Shown here in pieces: positions 54,030 to 64,000 of a stretch of 64,000 bases of DNA. Position numbers and translations under genes: made by a program. The notes beneath the pieces were generated by a model. It saw only the letters and a list, made by a program, of their open reading frames with translations, ran no database searches and had not been told where the DNA came from. How positions within the stretch are numbered: position 1 is the first letter of the stretch; each line of letters opens with the position of its first letter. This DNA comes from Silurus meridionalis (Eukaryota; Chordata; Actinopteri; Siluriformes; Siluridae): the NCBI RefSeq assembly GCF_014805685.1, contig NC_060896.1, positions 14,854,889 to 14,918,888 on the forward strand, given 5' to 3'.

Positions 54030-56790
54030 TAATTCTGTTCAGAAACTCAAGCTGCATTAACAACGCTTTGGGAACGAGAGTACAACACACCGCCAGACTG
54101 ACAAATCCCTGCCGAGTGTGGATGGGTACAGCTAGGTCGAAGGACTGAGGGGCCAGGAGTGGCACTAAGGTCAAGGCTGTAAGACCTGACAAATGTCCTG
54201 GAGAGAAACCACAGAGAAAAGGCCTTAGAGGCCACCACACTTTGGGTCGAGTGAGCTCTGACCCCAAAAGGAGCGGGGAGACCAGAGGACTTATAAAAAG
54301 AGGAGATAGCATCCACAATCCAGGGAAGAATGCCTGCAGCATGAATAGCCTTGAGGGCAACAGAGGGCACATTGAGAACATACCCTGTCCTGGGGTAGAG
54401 AAAAGCACTGGCCATGCCTGTGGTAAACTCTAGAAGAAAGGGGGCCATGGAAAGGGCCTGAAGTTCTCCAAATCTCTTCAGAGTAAAGCAGTCTTGACTG
54501 CAATAAACCTCGTGCAAGGGCTCAAAGGAAGGCAGGGCCTCCAGAACCACAGCCAGATCCCACGAAGGCACTCTAGGTCGTACCGGAGACCTCCAGGAAC
54601 CATGGAGGAAACGTGTCACTAACGGTTTTCCCCAGCGATCGCTCAGCAAGCGGAGCATAATATGCATGTAGGGTGGTGGAAGACAACCCTTTAGCGAATT
54701 GTTCTTAAAGGAGTTCCAGCACTGGACCAACCTGGCATTTTGCGGTAAATTACCTCCGCGTGGAGGGAGCTCTGGACTGGAGAACAGTCTTTACAACCTT
54801 GGCTGAGAGACCAGAGGCTAAAAGCTGTTCCCCACTTGTGTTCTGTAAAACTTCCATATTTGCTCCACCACTTCTGGGTGAAGCCTCCATTCCCCGGGCC
54901 TCGGCCCTTGCCTCAAAAGGGAGTCTGCTCCCTGGTTTAGGAGCACACAGGAGGATCTGTCGTGTCAGATGGTAAAGGAGGCGAGAGCGCAGACCACCCT
55001 GATGGTTGATGTGAGAGACCACAAATGTGTTGTCGTACGGACCATGGCCCCTTAGGTCTGGATGGAAATGCTTCAGTGCTAGAAGCATGACCAGCATCTC
55101 CAGGCAGTTGATGTGTCACAAGAGATGGGGCCCTTTCCATAGACCTTGGGCGGAGCGGGCACTCATGATCGCCCCCCAGCCCGTGAGGGAGGCATCCGTT
55201 ATTAACGTTACACATTATGCGACAAGGAGCTCTCAACACAAGGCCCTGTGACAGGAACCAAGGTTTCTTCCACATGTCCAAAGCCTGTAAGGCTCGTTGT
55301 GTGATGATGATGCGGAGCGGGCTGCAGGGGACTCATGTGAGGGAGGCCAAGCGGTATTGCGTTGGACGCAGCTACCATCAGAGCCTGCAGTCTTTTAAAC
55401 TGCTTTACAGTGAGTGACTGGCCTTCTCACACTTTCTTGATGGCCGACTCGATGTTTGTGGATGCCCTGGAGCCAGAACTGCATCCACACACTTTGAGAA
55501 AGTGTGAGGTGAGAGTGCAAGGCCAAACGGAAAACCCAATATTGATAAGCTTCACCCCCAAAAGCAAACCTCAGGTACTTACTATGTAGAGGAAGTGTAT
55601 ATAAAAGTACTTGCCCCTCAGATATATCGTGATTTGAGACACGACTTGTTTCTTGGGAAATATGAAGTACTGGCTGTAGAACCCGGACTCTTTGTTAGGG
55701 GAAGGGACCACCTCGATGACCTCCTTTCTTAAGAGAGTGTTTACTTCTTGTTTCATGACCAGAGCCTGCTCAAGAACCACCAGAGTGGGAAACACTCTGT
55801 TAAACCGAGGTGGTAGAGACACAAACTTAATCCTGTAGCCTGGCAGGAGTTTTCAGGCTGCCAGATAGTCTACTAAGGGAATCAGTCTCTCTAGACCGAC
55901 CTCTGGCATGCCTAGAGCAGCAAAAGAGGTGCCCTGAAGCTGTTTTGAGGCCTACTGGGGGAAGCGGGCCCACCATAACCACTACATTCCCGGGCGGAAG
56001 CTGAGGGAGGCACTCGCTGGAGACCGTGGTGCCCTGAAACACCAAGTGTGGCAGGGTTAACCAAACGATCTCCTGAGGGCACTGAGGAGAGGCAGGCACA
56101 GTGTACTGAGGCATACGCCACACCTCCCCAGAGGGGCTTCTTATAGGTCCTGAATGATCAAGACTTTTTTGTCAAAGCCCTCTTATTAGGGATGACAGTC
56201 CTCAGGTCTGTCACTTCCTTGGGCTTCGACTTGGAGCTCTGTCTCTGGACCTCACGATGAGAACTCCTACCTGGCTGGGGTTGCACCTGCCGAAAAACCC
56301 TGTGAGAGCGGCGAGGGAAGATTTGCTGGAAAGCCGCTGACTGCCTTTTTGGAATCTGTTGACAACAACATTGACAGTGTCGCCGAACAGGCCAGTTGGC
56401 ACAACAGGGGCGTTCAGGAGAAAGGCTCTGTCTCTGTCACTGAGATCAGAGAGAGTCAACCACAAGTGCCTCTCGGCAGCCACCAGGGCTGCCATAAACC
56501 AGCCAATAGCCCTAACAGTCTCCTTGGTGGCCCTAAGAGACAGGTCTGTGGCATGATGCAACTTCAAGATGTCGTCGTTCCTCATCTCTACTCCCTCATC
56601 CAGTTACTTAAGCAGGTCAGCCTGGTATGCATTCAAGACTGCCATGGTGTGCAGACAGCCACCGGCCTGACCCGCCACCATGTATGCTTTGCCCACCAAA
56701 GCCAAGGAGGTCCAAAGGGGCTTGGTAGGCAACACCGGCAACTTAATGGACGATGTAGCGCCAGAGAGAGATAACTCGCAAGTGTCTCTT
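54030..56790 (-). mobile_element. DIRS-type retrotransposon, decayed (gag, RT/RNase H, tyrosine recombinase)
   Basis: In transcript order on the minus strand: gag-like part 56211-56780 (VGKAYMVAGQAGGCLHTMAV, HATDLSLRATKETVRAIGWF, AAERHLWLTLSDLSDRDRAF); start of reverse transcriptase 55571-55822 (MKQEVNTLLRKEVIEVVPS, SGFYSQYFIFPKK); RNase H region 54750-55281 (FVVSHINHQGGLRSRLL); and tyrosine recombinase 54047-54730 (LLSDRWGKPLVTRFLHG, FGVRAHSTQSVVASKA, FVRSYSLDLSATPG). The central reverse transcriptase with its catalytic aspartates is deleted between about 55490 and 55590. The recombinase HxxR-type motif reads HSTQ. Frames are shifted. The 5' side ends where an RTE fragment begins. Confidence 0.85.
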
Positions 56791-56794
56791 TGAA

Positions 56795-58150
56795 ATGGGG
56801 AGAAAGGTACTTGGTGTGCCATCTGGAAATAGAAAGAAAGACAAAGAGACATAGTGGTGTAATGAAGAAGTGCAGGAGAGCATAAGAAGAAAGAGGTTGG
56901 CAAAACTAAAATGAGATCAACAGAGTGATGACAAAAGTAGGCAGGAGTACAAGTAGATGCGGCAGCAGGTAATTAGGGATGTGGCAAAAGCCAAGGAAAA
57001 GGCATATGAGGAGCTGAGATGAGAAGTTGGACACTAAGTAGGAGAAAAGGATTTTTACCGATTGGCCAGGCAGAGGGACTGAACTGGGAAGTATGTGCTG
57101 CAAGTTAGAGCAATAAAGGATGAGAATGGAAATGTGTTGACTAGTAAGGAGAGTGTGTTGAGAAGATGGAGGGAGTATTTTGAGCAACTGATGAACGAGA
57201 AAAATGAGAAAGAGAGAAGGTTGGATGGTGTAGAGATGGTGAAGCAGGAAGTGGATTGGATTAGTAAGAAGGAAGTAAGAGCAGCAATTAAGAGGATGAA
57301 GAGTGGAAAGTCGTTTGGACCAGATAGAAGCATGGAGATGTTTAGGAGAGATGGCAGTAGAGTTTTTAACAAGACTGTTAAACAAGTTTTGGAAGGTGAG
57401 AGGATGCCTGAGGAATGGAGAAGGAGTGTGCTTATACCGATCTTTAAAAATAAGGGATATGTACAGACCTGCAGTAACTACAGCGGAATAAAGTTGATCA
57501 GTCACACCATGAAATTATGGGAAAGAGTAGTGGAAGCCAGGCTGAGAGAAGAGTTGACCATCTGTGAGCAACAGTATGTTTCATGCCTGAGGAAGAGCAC
57601 CACAGACGCAGTATTTGCTTTGAGAATGTTGATGGAGAAGTATACAGAAGGTCAGAAGAAGTTGTAGTGTGTGTTTGTGGATTTAGAGAAAGCTTATGAC
57701 AGGGTGCCGAGAGAGGAATTGTGGTATTGTATGAGGAAGTCAGGTGTGTCAGAGAAGTATGTGAGGGTGGTGCAGGACATGTATGAGGACAGTGTAACAG
57801 CAGTGAAGTGTGCAGTAGGAATGACAGACTGGTTCAAGGATTGGCTTTGAGCCCTTTCTTGTTTGCAGTGGTGATGGACAGGTTGACGGATGAGGTCAGA
57901 CAGGAGTCTCCATGGACTATGATATTTGCGGATGATATTATTATTAGTGTTAAAAGTAGTGAGCAGGTTAAGAAGAGCCTGGAGAGGTGGTGGTACATGC
58001 TGGAGAGAAGGGGAATGAAAGTCGTGAATGAGAGGGAGGGCAGTAGAGTGGTTGCAGGGAGAAGAGGTGGTGATGGTGGAGGAGCTTAGGTAACTGGGGT
58101 CAACAGTGCAAAGTAATGGAGAGTGTGTTCGAGAAGTAAAGAAAAGAGAG
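56795..58150 (+). mobile_element. RTE-type LINE fragment, rearranged
   Basis: Same family as 11200-13437. Linker region from about 56798 (GTACTTGGTGTGCCATCTGG), reverse transcriptase at 57095-57667 (WREYFEQLMNEKNEKERRLD, GIKLISHTMKLWERVVEA) and 57808-58089 ([37 protein letters not shown]). This copy keeps the RQESPWTMIFADD stretch that the first copy lost, but has other gaps (the LHQGS region near 57838), stops and frameshifts. Inactive. Confidence 0.85.
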
Positions 58151-58400
58151 GAGGTTTATGGATGTGGTGAGTGAAGACGGCACAGTTAGTTGGTTTGAAA
58201 GAGGCAGATGTAGAGGACAAAAAAAGAAAGACAAAGAAACGTGGTGGTGGAATGAGGAAGTGCAGGAGAGCATAAGGAGAAAGAGTTTGGCAAAACAGAA
58301 TTGGGATTAACAGAGTGATGAGAAAAGTAGGCAGGAGTACAAGGAGATGTGGCAGCAGGTAAAGAGGGATGTGGTGAAAGCCAAGGAAAAGGCAAATGTC
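58143..58400 (+). mobile_element. Two more RTE pieces out of order
   Basis: 58147-58220 matches the C-terminal end of the RTE ORF (GAGGAGGTTTATGGATGTGG). At about 58220 the sequence jumps back to the linker region (ACGTGGTGGTGGAATGAGGA), repeating what is at 56838-57008. Confidence 0.8.
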
Positions 58401-59750
58401 TGATGCATAGAAGTGAGATATTTTAAGGGCTTGAAAACTACTGATGTGACTTCTGAACCCTAATCACAGGAATTTTACATAGTGAGGGCAACCTCATGCT
58501 GAGTAATTGTAGCTCTGGATTCTAAAATTACCAATGACTCTTGGGAATGGCAAACCAGACAGTCTAAAGATTAAACTAGTCATGATAGACAAAATGTGAT
58601 GATAAAGTCATATTTTACAGTCTAATTCAACTCATTTATTAAATAAAATGGCAAGATTAGTATTATATATTACATTGGCATTGCATAATTGAGACAAAAT
58701 AGCATGTAATTCATTTTTTTCTGTGGTGAATATATACCATGGCAATATGACTCTCTTTAGTCATCAGTGAGCAGAACTAGTCTCTGATAAACAATTTGAT
58801 TATACTCTGATTATATTTGCACATAACTGTATGGTCATCTTCCACCAAACCTAGCACAAAGTGCTCCTTGACATGTATAATGAGCAGCAGCTGTGCTCTG
58901 AAACCTCAGCGAAGAAGCAGTCTAAGAACTGACAGCCACTCCAGATGCTCCTGTACCACAATAAAACACTAAAATGGCTAATGGGTGGGTTTCTGCAGGT
59001 GTGTAGTATGTTTTGAATATCCTGGTAAATCCACTGGTCATCCAAACAGTGCCATTTCATCAATTAATATTAAATAAGGTAACCTTCGAAAGAATTAATG
59101 CGAGACTTAATGAGCCATTAGGAAGGTGCATGCAAGGATTTTGTTTTGTGCAGGTCCTGGTGAAATATGTAAAGTGATAAGCCTCCACGGAGCTTTCTCC
59201 ATTTAAATTCAGACTCAAGCCTTGTGTAATATTAGATGCTATTAGAGAATGTTATGAAAGGGTCCGCCTAAGAGTAAACACTAAATTCAGCACAGTCTTT
59301 AGCTGTGAGCAAAAATTTCACTTTCACTCCAAGTTACCTAACATAGGACAATTTGCATCAGGCCTGAGAACAACAATAATGAGTATATGATAGGAATACA
59401 TGGCTACTGAAATTTACCCTGTGGGGAAAAGGCTCTCATTTTACTGCAGATATACTATACCACCTTAATCTTAATCAATATTTTTATTATCCTGTTTTTC
59501 TGAGTTTTTGGAAAGTGCAATAAAAAGGTTTACCAAGTAAATGCAAGCACAAAGCTAAGCTACATTTCTGTCAGTTTGGAGGATGATATCTTGAAATGTG
59601 TGTGCGGGATTGTTAACCATATTATTATTATTTTTTTTTCAGAATTGTCTTGCAAATAGTCAACTGATTATATGTCAAGTTATGTGTGTGTGTGTTTTAT
59701 TTTTAAGTTTGTAAAGACTATATAAAAAGTCTATAAATTTTTTTTATTAT
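58401..59750. other. No gene recognised
   Basis: Complex-looking non-coding sequence (for example 59090-59400) without repeats I can name; no exon seen. Confidence 0.45.
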
Positions 59751-59754
59751 TTAC

Positions 59755-60320
59755 ACACTTTTACCTTCAAAATAATTCCCTTGCACAGCAATACTCCCAG
59801 CCTTCCTGCCACTTCTGGAACATGTGTCAAACACCTTATGCTATTTAAATTTAATCTCCGCAATGGTGTTAAAATGGCGACCTTTGACCTGGATCCTCTG
59901 CAGGAGCCAAATTTGGTGGGTAAAGTGGCGCGGAAGTGAGTTCATGTGGATTGCTCTCCGATGATCATTATGCAGAAGTTGCCAATTGGTTTTAACATTT
60001 TTGAGGGCTGAGCACGTTAAAGGTCTTCCTGAACTTGCAATGTCTTTCAGTGATGTTCTTCCGCTCTTGAAGCACTTGTGCCAATCAAAACACCTCGAAC
60101 GACTAATTGCAGCATGACAAACACACTTCATGCCAAACACACTTCATGCCAAATGTCTCTGTGGCAGATTTGCCCAGTTTCATGAAGAATTTAACGTTTG
60201 CTCTTTGTTCTAACTTGCTCTCCATGATGAAATCGCAGATGTGGTAAACTTACGTGATCAGAATACCACCAGTTAGCAGAGCAAAACTTTTTGATGCCAC
60301 CTTGTAAACGAAAAGGAAAA
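59755..60320 (-). mobile_element. Mariner-like transposon remnant
   Basis: Minus-strand translation gives LEQRANVKFFMKLGKSATET (about 60160-60225), then RCFDWHKCFKSGRTSLKDIA, SGRPLTCSALKNVK and, after a large deletion, KGRHFNTIAEIK (59841-60140). These are the N-terminal and C-terminal motifs of mariner transposases; the DDD catalytic core between them is gone. Confidence 0.78.
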
Positions 60321-61626
60321 TGCCTTATGTTTTTAAAGTTGAAATGAAAGGCAATCTGGATAAACATTTGTAAATCAATTTTAAAAATCACTAAGATATA
60401 GAAGAAAATGTATAAAAACATTTTGGAATAATAAACCTAAAAATTAACAAATAAATAACTGCAGAAAGGCCACATTACAAAGACGATTTGCATTTAACAT
60501 GTTGGCAAATTAAGTAAGATTGGCTAAATTGTCTGTGAGCAAGTACAACACAACATTGATGCCCCAAAAAACAATAAAAATTCTAAAAAAAAAAAAAAGA
60601 CTGTTAAATATTTAAATCCCTGCCTCCAAGATGCATCTGTGTTGGTCACGATTAATGGAAAATGAAACTTAAATCTGTCACAGGGATGGTTGGCTTTATA
60701 TACATTTATATAATATAAATATTAATTAAAAGCTTCTTTCTTTTCAAATTTTTATTTATAGCATTATCATAATAGGCTGTGTATGAACTTTTAGGGAGAA
60801 AACCGGTAGTTATACACCCATAACCCCATACAACCAAAAAAGATTCAACTGTAAGATTGGTAGTTGAATCAGGCTGCTTCTATTGAAGCATCTAATCTTT
60901 GACTATTCAGGGCCACCCCTAGTTTGATTGAATTTTTTTTTTTTTTACTTTCTCAAATGTTTTATCTCCTTCCACTTATCTCTTGTTTCCTGTTGCCCAT
61001 TAAAGTGAGCATATATGTTTATTTTATTCCGAAGAATGTGGTTGAAGCCCTGCTCTTTGCATTATTCAGGTTTCAATGCTGTTAAGAGCCAGATCCCCAA
61101 AGTGACTTTCTTTCTGCTTCACAGAGCTTTTCCAGACTCCCTGCAATCAAGACCATCACTACCACATGACTGCTCTCTGTGCTTCACATCTAAAAACATG
61201 CAAGTGAAAAACTAAACTCCACTGAGATCAGTCTACATAAAAATGTATGCTCTTATTGTTTCTGTGTTCTTCAATTCAAATCACTATCAAAAGAAACATT
61301 TGAAAGCCAATTGAATTAAAATGTTTAGACAAATGTATTTACTGACTATATGATATGCATTATCTGATAGAGCATACAATCATTTTAATGTTTACTCATT
61401 ATATACCTATAGTATAGTTTTTCATTTTTACCAGAGAGGCAGGTAGAATTCTATGTGTGTCTTGTGAATGAGTAAAAGGATTTTGGGCTAAGGCTAAAAT
61501 TAAAGCAACAAATTATTTGTTTCTAGTCATATAATTAGAATGTGTATATAATTAAATATGCGTATTATGTAGGACAAATGCCCCGTATTATGCCCCATGG
61601 ATACTATGCTAAAATTATTATTAGTA

Positions 61627-61627
<1 letters not shown>
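60321..61627. other. No feature seen
   Basis: AT-rich; no exon or nameable repeat. Confidence 0.5.

Positions 61628-61672
<45 letters not shown>
61628..61672. repeat. (TTA)n microsatellite
   Basis: About 15 TTA units within a longer AT-rich stretch. Confidence 0.95.
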
Positions 61673-61673
<1 letters not shown>

Positions 61674-61899
61674 CTATTATTGATTATTATAATGTATTAT
61701 ATATTATAGTATTATATATTATTTTCAGTTCAGATGCCAATACCATTTGCATGAAGTCTATTTAAAAGCCACCCTTTTTTAAGAAAGAGCTTGGACTTTT
61801 TGTAATTAATATTTGTATCTACTTTCCCTCTAGAATATGCATTTATGTTTCATTGGTAGTATTTTTTTGAAAAAAGTGCTCCTCATTTATTTCTAAAAG

Positions 61900-62135
61900 A
61901 AATGCTGTTACTGTTTACATTATTATGGACACCTGTACAGCTGCATGTTAACCATTGGCCAACTATGTGGCAGAAGTACAGTGCATACATTCATACAGAT
62001 ACAGGTCAAGCACTTTGTCATTTTTACACCAGATGTCAAAATGGAAAAAAATATATAACCTTTGTGACTGTGTGCCAGATTGGGTGTTTCGAGTATTTTA
62101 AAAACTGTTGTTTCCTGGAATATTTACACAGAACA
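61900..62135 (+). mobile_element. Tc1-like 5' fragment
   Basis: GCATGTTAACCATTGGCCAA and GTGCCAGATTGGGTGTTTCG-AGTATTTTAAAAACTG resemble the start of a common fish Tc1-like transposase gene (INxHGTxxxQxGCFEYFKNC reading). No terminal repeat resolved. Confidence 0.45.
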
Positions 62136-62635
62136 ATCTCTCAAGTTTAGATGCTTTCCTGAATGCATCCACATTACAGCATTGCTATGCTCCCTCCACT
62201 GTCTATATTTTCTCTTCTGTGGCACCTAGATGGTAGCATAAACTTTGCTCAGATAACCAAGTGGCTGGCTTTCTTCACTGACTCCGTTAATTAAGTAAAA
62301 ATTGTTTGATAGCAACAGCTTTTCTTTGACCAATTCATGCAATAAATCTAATATATGCAACCAGTTAACATATCAAATATTCACATATATTTCTCTGTGA
62401 TCTCTCAGATGAAGGTTTATAACCAACATTTTAATGTTTTAAACTAGTTTAATGTTTAATGTTATCCTAATTCAGTTACTTGGTGTTTGGTAACAAAGGG
62501 CTACTTTGCATAAGCAACATTGTCATAATGACAAACAAGTCATTCATAAGAAAACAACTGATGGCACCAGTAATCATAGCAACTAGTTTCTAACTAAATA
62601 ATAATTTAATTGTTAATCATAAATATAATAATATA
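62136..62635. other. No feature seen
   Basis: AT-rich, nothing recognised. Confidence 0.5.
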
Positions 62636-63592
62636 CAGTGGAACCCGCTTATCTCTACCTCGGTTATCTCCACAACCCTATTAAGTCGACGTTTTTGAAG
62701 TAGAACCGCCAAATTCTCGCTTTGTCTAAGCATTTTTTATCGGTTATGTCGATTCTTTTATGTCGCCGAACCCTGATATCTCGAGCACAAGGGGGGGAAA
62801 ATTTGCTATTTAACGTCGGTTATCTCGGTGCAGCCGCAGAAAAACTCGCGAAAGTGGCGGAAGAATCAAGCCTTACAGATGCTACAGGTGTTGTATTGTA
62901 TACTGGTAAATCTCTGCTGTTAGTTAGTGCACATATGCCTTTTGTTGTTAAATGTTATGCGATGAACGGGAGGCGAAAGCCGCGCTTGGTGGCGCGGAAC
63001 GTGGGATGAGCAGCAAAAGCATAGAATGAACACCGGCAGGATCGGGGGGAATCCGCGATGCGCTTTGGGAAGAAAAGTGCACCCGTTGAGAGAGTGCCGG
63101 TGGGAAGGCACCTGAGCGATACACATGAGCGATAACAACGACCGCCGTGAACCAACATATACCAACAATAATGGACGGTGAGAGTGTGGAAGTTTAAATA
63201 GGAGCTGGTGATGATGATAAACGAGCACCATATGTGGGCGATTGAAGCCGGGAGCTTCAGAGAAAGCGGCCGAGAAAGCACCTGCTACGCCGAAGGGGGC
63301 CGAAGGGGGCCGAAGGGGGCGTGGCAGGTGGATTCCTGACAGATAAACATGTACTGTATGTATTTTTATAGCATGCCTTCATCAAACAAATCGCAGCAAC
63401 GCTGTTGTGTAAAAAAAACCTTCAAAAACACGTGCATGCACATTCTCATTTATTAACGCACATCATGTACATAAAGAAATTTCAAGCACGTTAATATATT
63501 GCAGCCATTTTAATTTTCGGTTATCTCGATCATCGGTTATCTCGATGCTTTTTGGCGACCCCCTAGGACATCGACATAACCGGGTTCCACTG
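62636..63592 (+). mobile_element. Tigger/pogo-like non-autonomous element, copy 3
   Basis: 957 bp from CAGTGGAACCCGCTTATCTC to CGGGTTCCACTG, TA on both sides. The longest copy. Contains three tandem GGGGGCCGAA units near 63296-63320 and the stretch TGGACGGTGAGAGTGTGGAA that copy 1 lacks. Confidence 0.85.
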
Positions 63593-64000
63593 TATTATAT
63601 GTATGAGGCAGTCATTCATGCAATGCTATGCAAAATCATGATCCTATTAAACAGCTACTTCAATTAAGGTACAATATTCGGCAATCAAATATTTATTGAT
63701 CAATCATTGGACACCTATTTGAAAGCTGGCAGCCTGCACGTTTCTTACCTTCACCACCTTCTTCCATATTGATCAATTGGCTGTTCTGATCTCAACAAGT
63801 CTGGGCAAACTACTGAGTAGGCACCAATCAGAGGCTGCATTTTTATAATGTCATCATGTAGACTCCTTACAATGTATTTTACAGTATTTTACTGTACAAA
63901 AACACAGGTATTTTGATACAAAATATGAAGCCTATCAAATACAAATGAGAAAATCCTATTTTATATTTTAAATATCTATTTGTAATACATGTATCATAAA
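63593..64000. other. No feature seen
   Basis: AT-rich sequence to the right edge with no recognisable gene. Confidence 0.5.

Overview
The window is vertebrate nuclear DNA, almost certainly from a teleost fish. It holds spliced genes with GT/AG introns, long AT-rich non-coding stretches, many (TA)n, (GATA)n and (GT)n microsatellites, and a very dense fish-type transposon load: Tc1-like, mariner, pogo/Tigger-like, hAT, RTE and L2-like LINEs, DIRS, and tRNA-derived SINEs. A catfish or other otophysan would fit the repeat types, but that is inference. There are no prokaryotic features.

Four host genes can be supported. (1) A class A GPCR resembling the leukotriene B4 receptor is complete on the minus strand at 15900-16883. 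(2) A second, nearly identical copy is cut by the left edge (1-766). (3) nudt21 (CFIm25, cleavage factor Im 25 kDa subunit) lies on the plus strand in seven coding exons (22793-30246) and I could read it end to end. (4) hsf4 (heat shock transcription factor 4) lies on the minus strand. Twelve coding exons (35284-44397) join in frame to 443 residues; only the last exon is tentative. nudt21 and hsf4 are tail to tail with about 5 kb between stop codons.

Layout: 1-17.3 kb is the duplicated receptor locus, with about 15 kb of transposon debris between the copies. The debris includes a Tc1 element with a nested hAT, a perfect 51-bp-arm palindrome, a tRNA-Glu/RTE-tail SINE, a decayed retroviral gag-like stretch, a Tigger-like element and a 5'-truncated RTE LINE. 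17.6-21.8 kb holds a dead Tc1 and small hAT and SINE-like repeats. 22.1-30.6 kb is nudt21, with introns carrying an L2-like LINE, a SINE, and a hAT nested in a Tc1. 30.6-35.3 kb is intergenic with another Tc1. 35.3-44.4 kb is hsf4. 44.4-64 kb has no recognisable host gene and is a graveyard of elements, many nested: a DIRS retrotransposon, RTE fragments, two further Tigger-like copies, a two-copy family with a CCGTA-type inverted repeat, and mariner and Tc1 remnants.

The two informational genes do not form a pathway: nudt21 acts in mRNA 3'-end choice, hsf4 in lens and stress transcription. The most notable points are the receptor pair (coding part about 99% identical, flanks strongly diverged, DRY motif replaced by His-His), the palindrome, the LINE/SINE tail sharing, and nested insertions whose empty sites can be read from sister copies in the same window.
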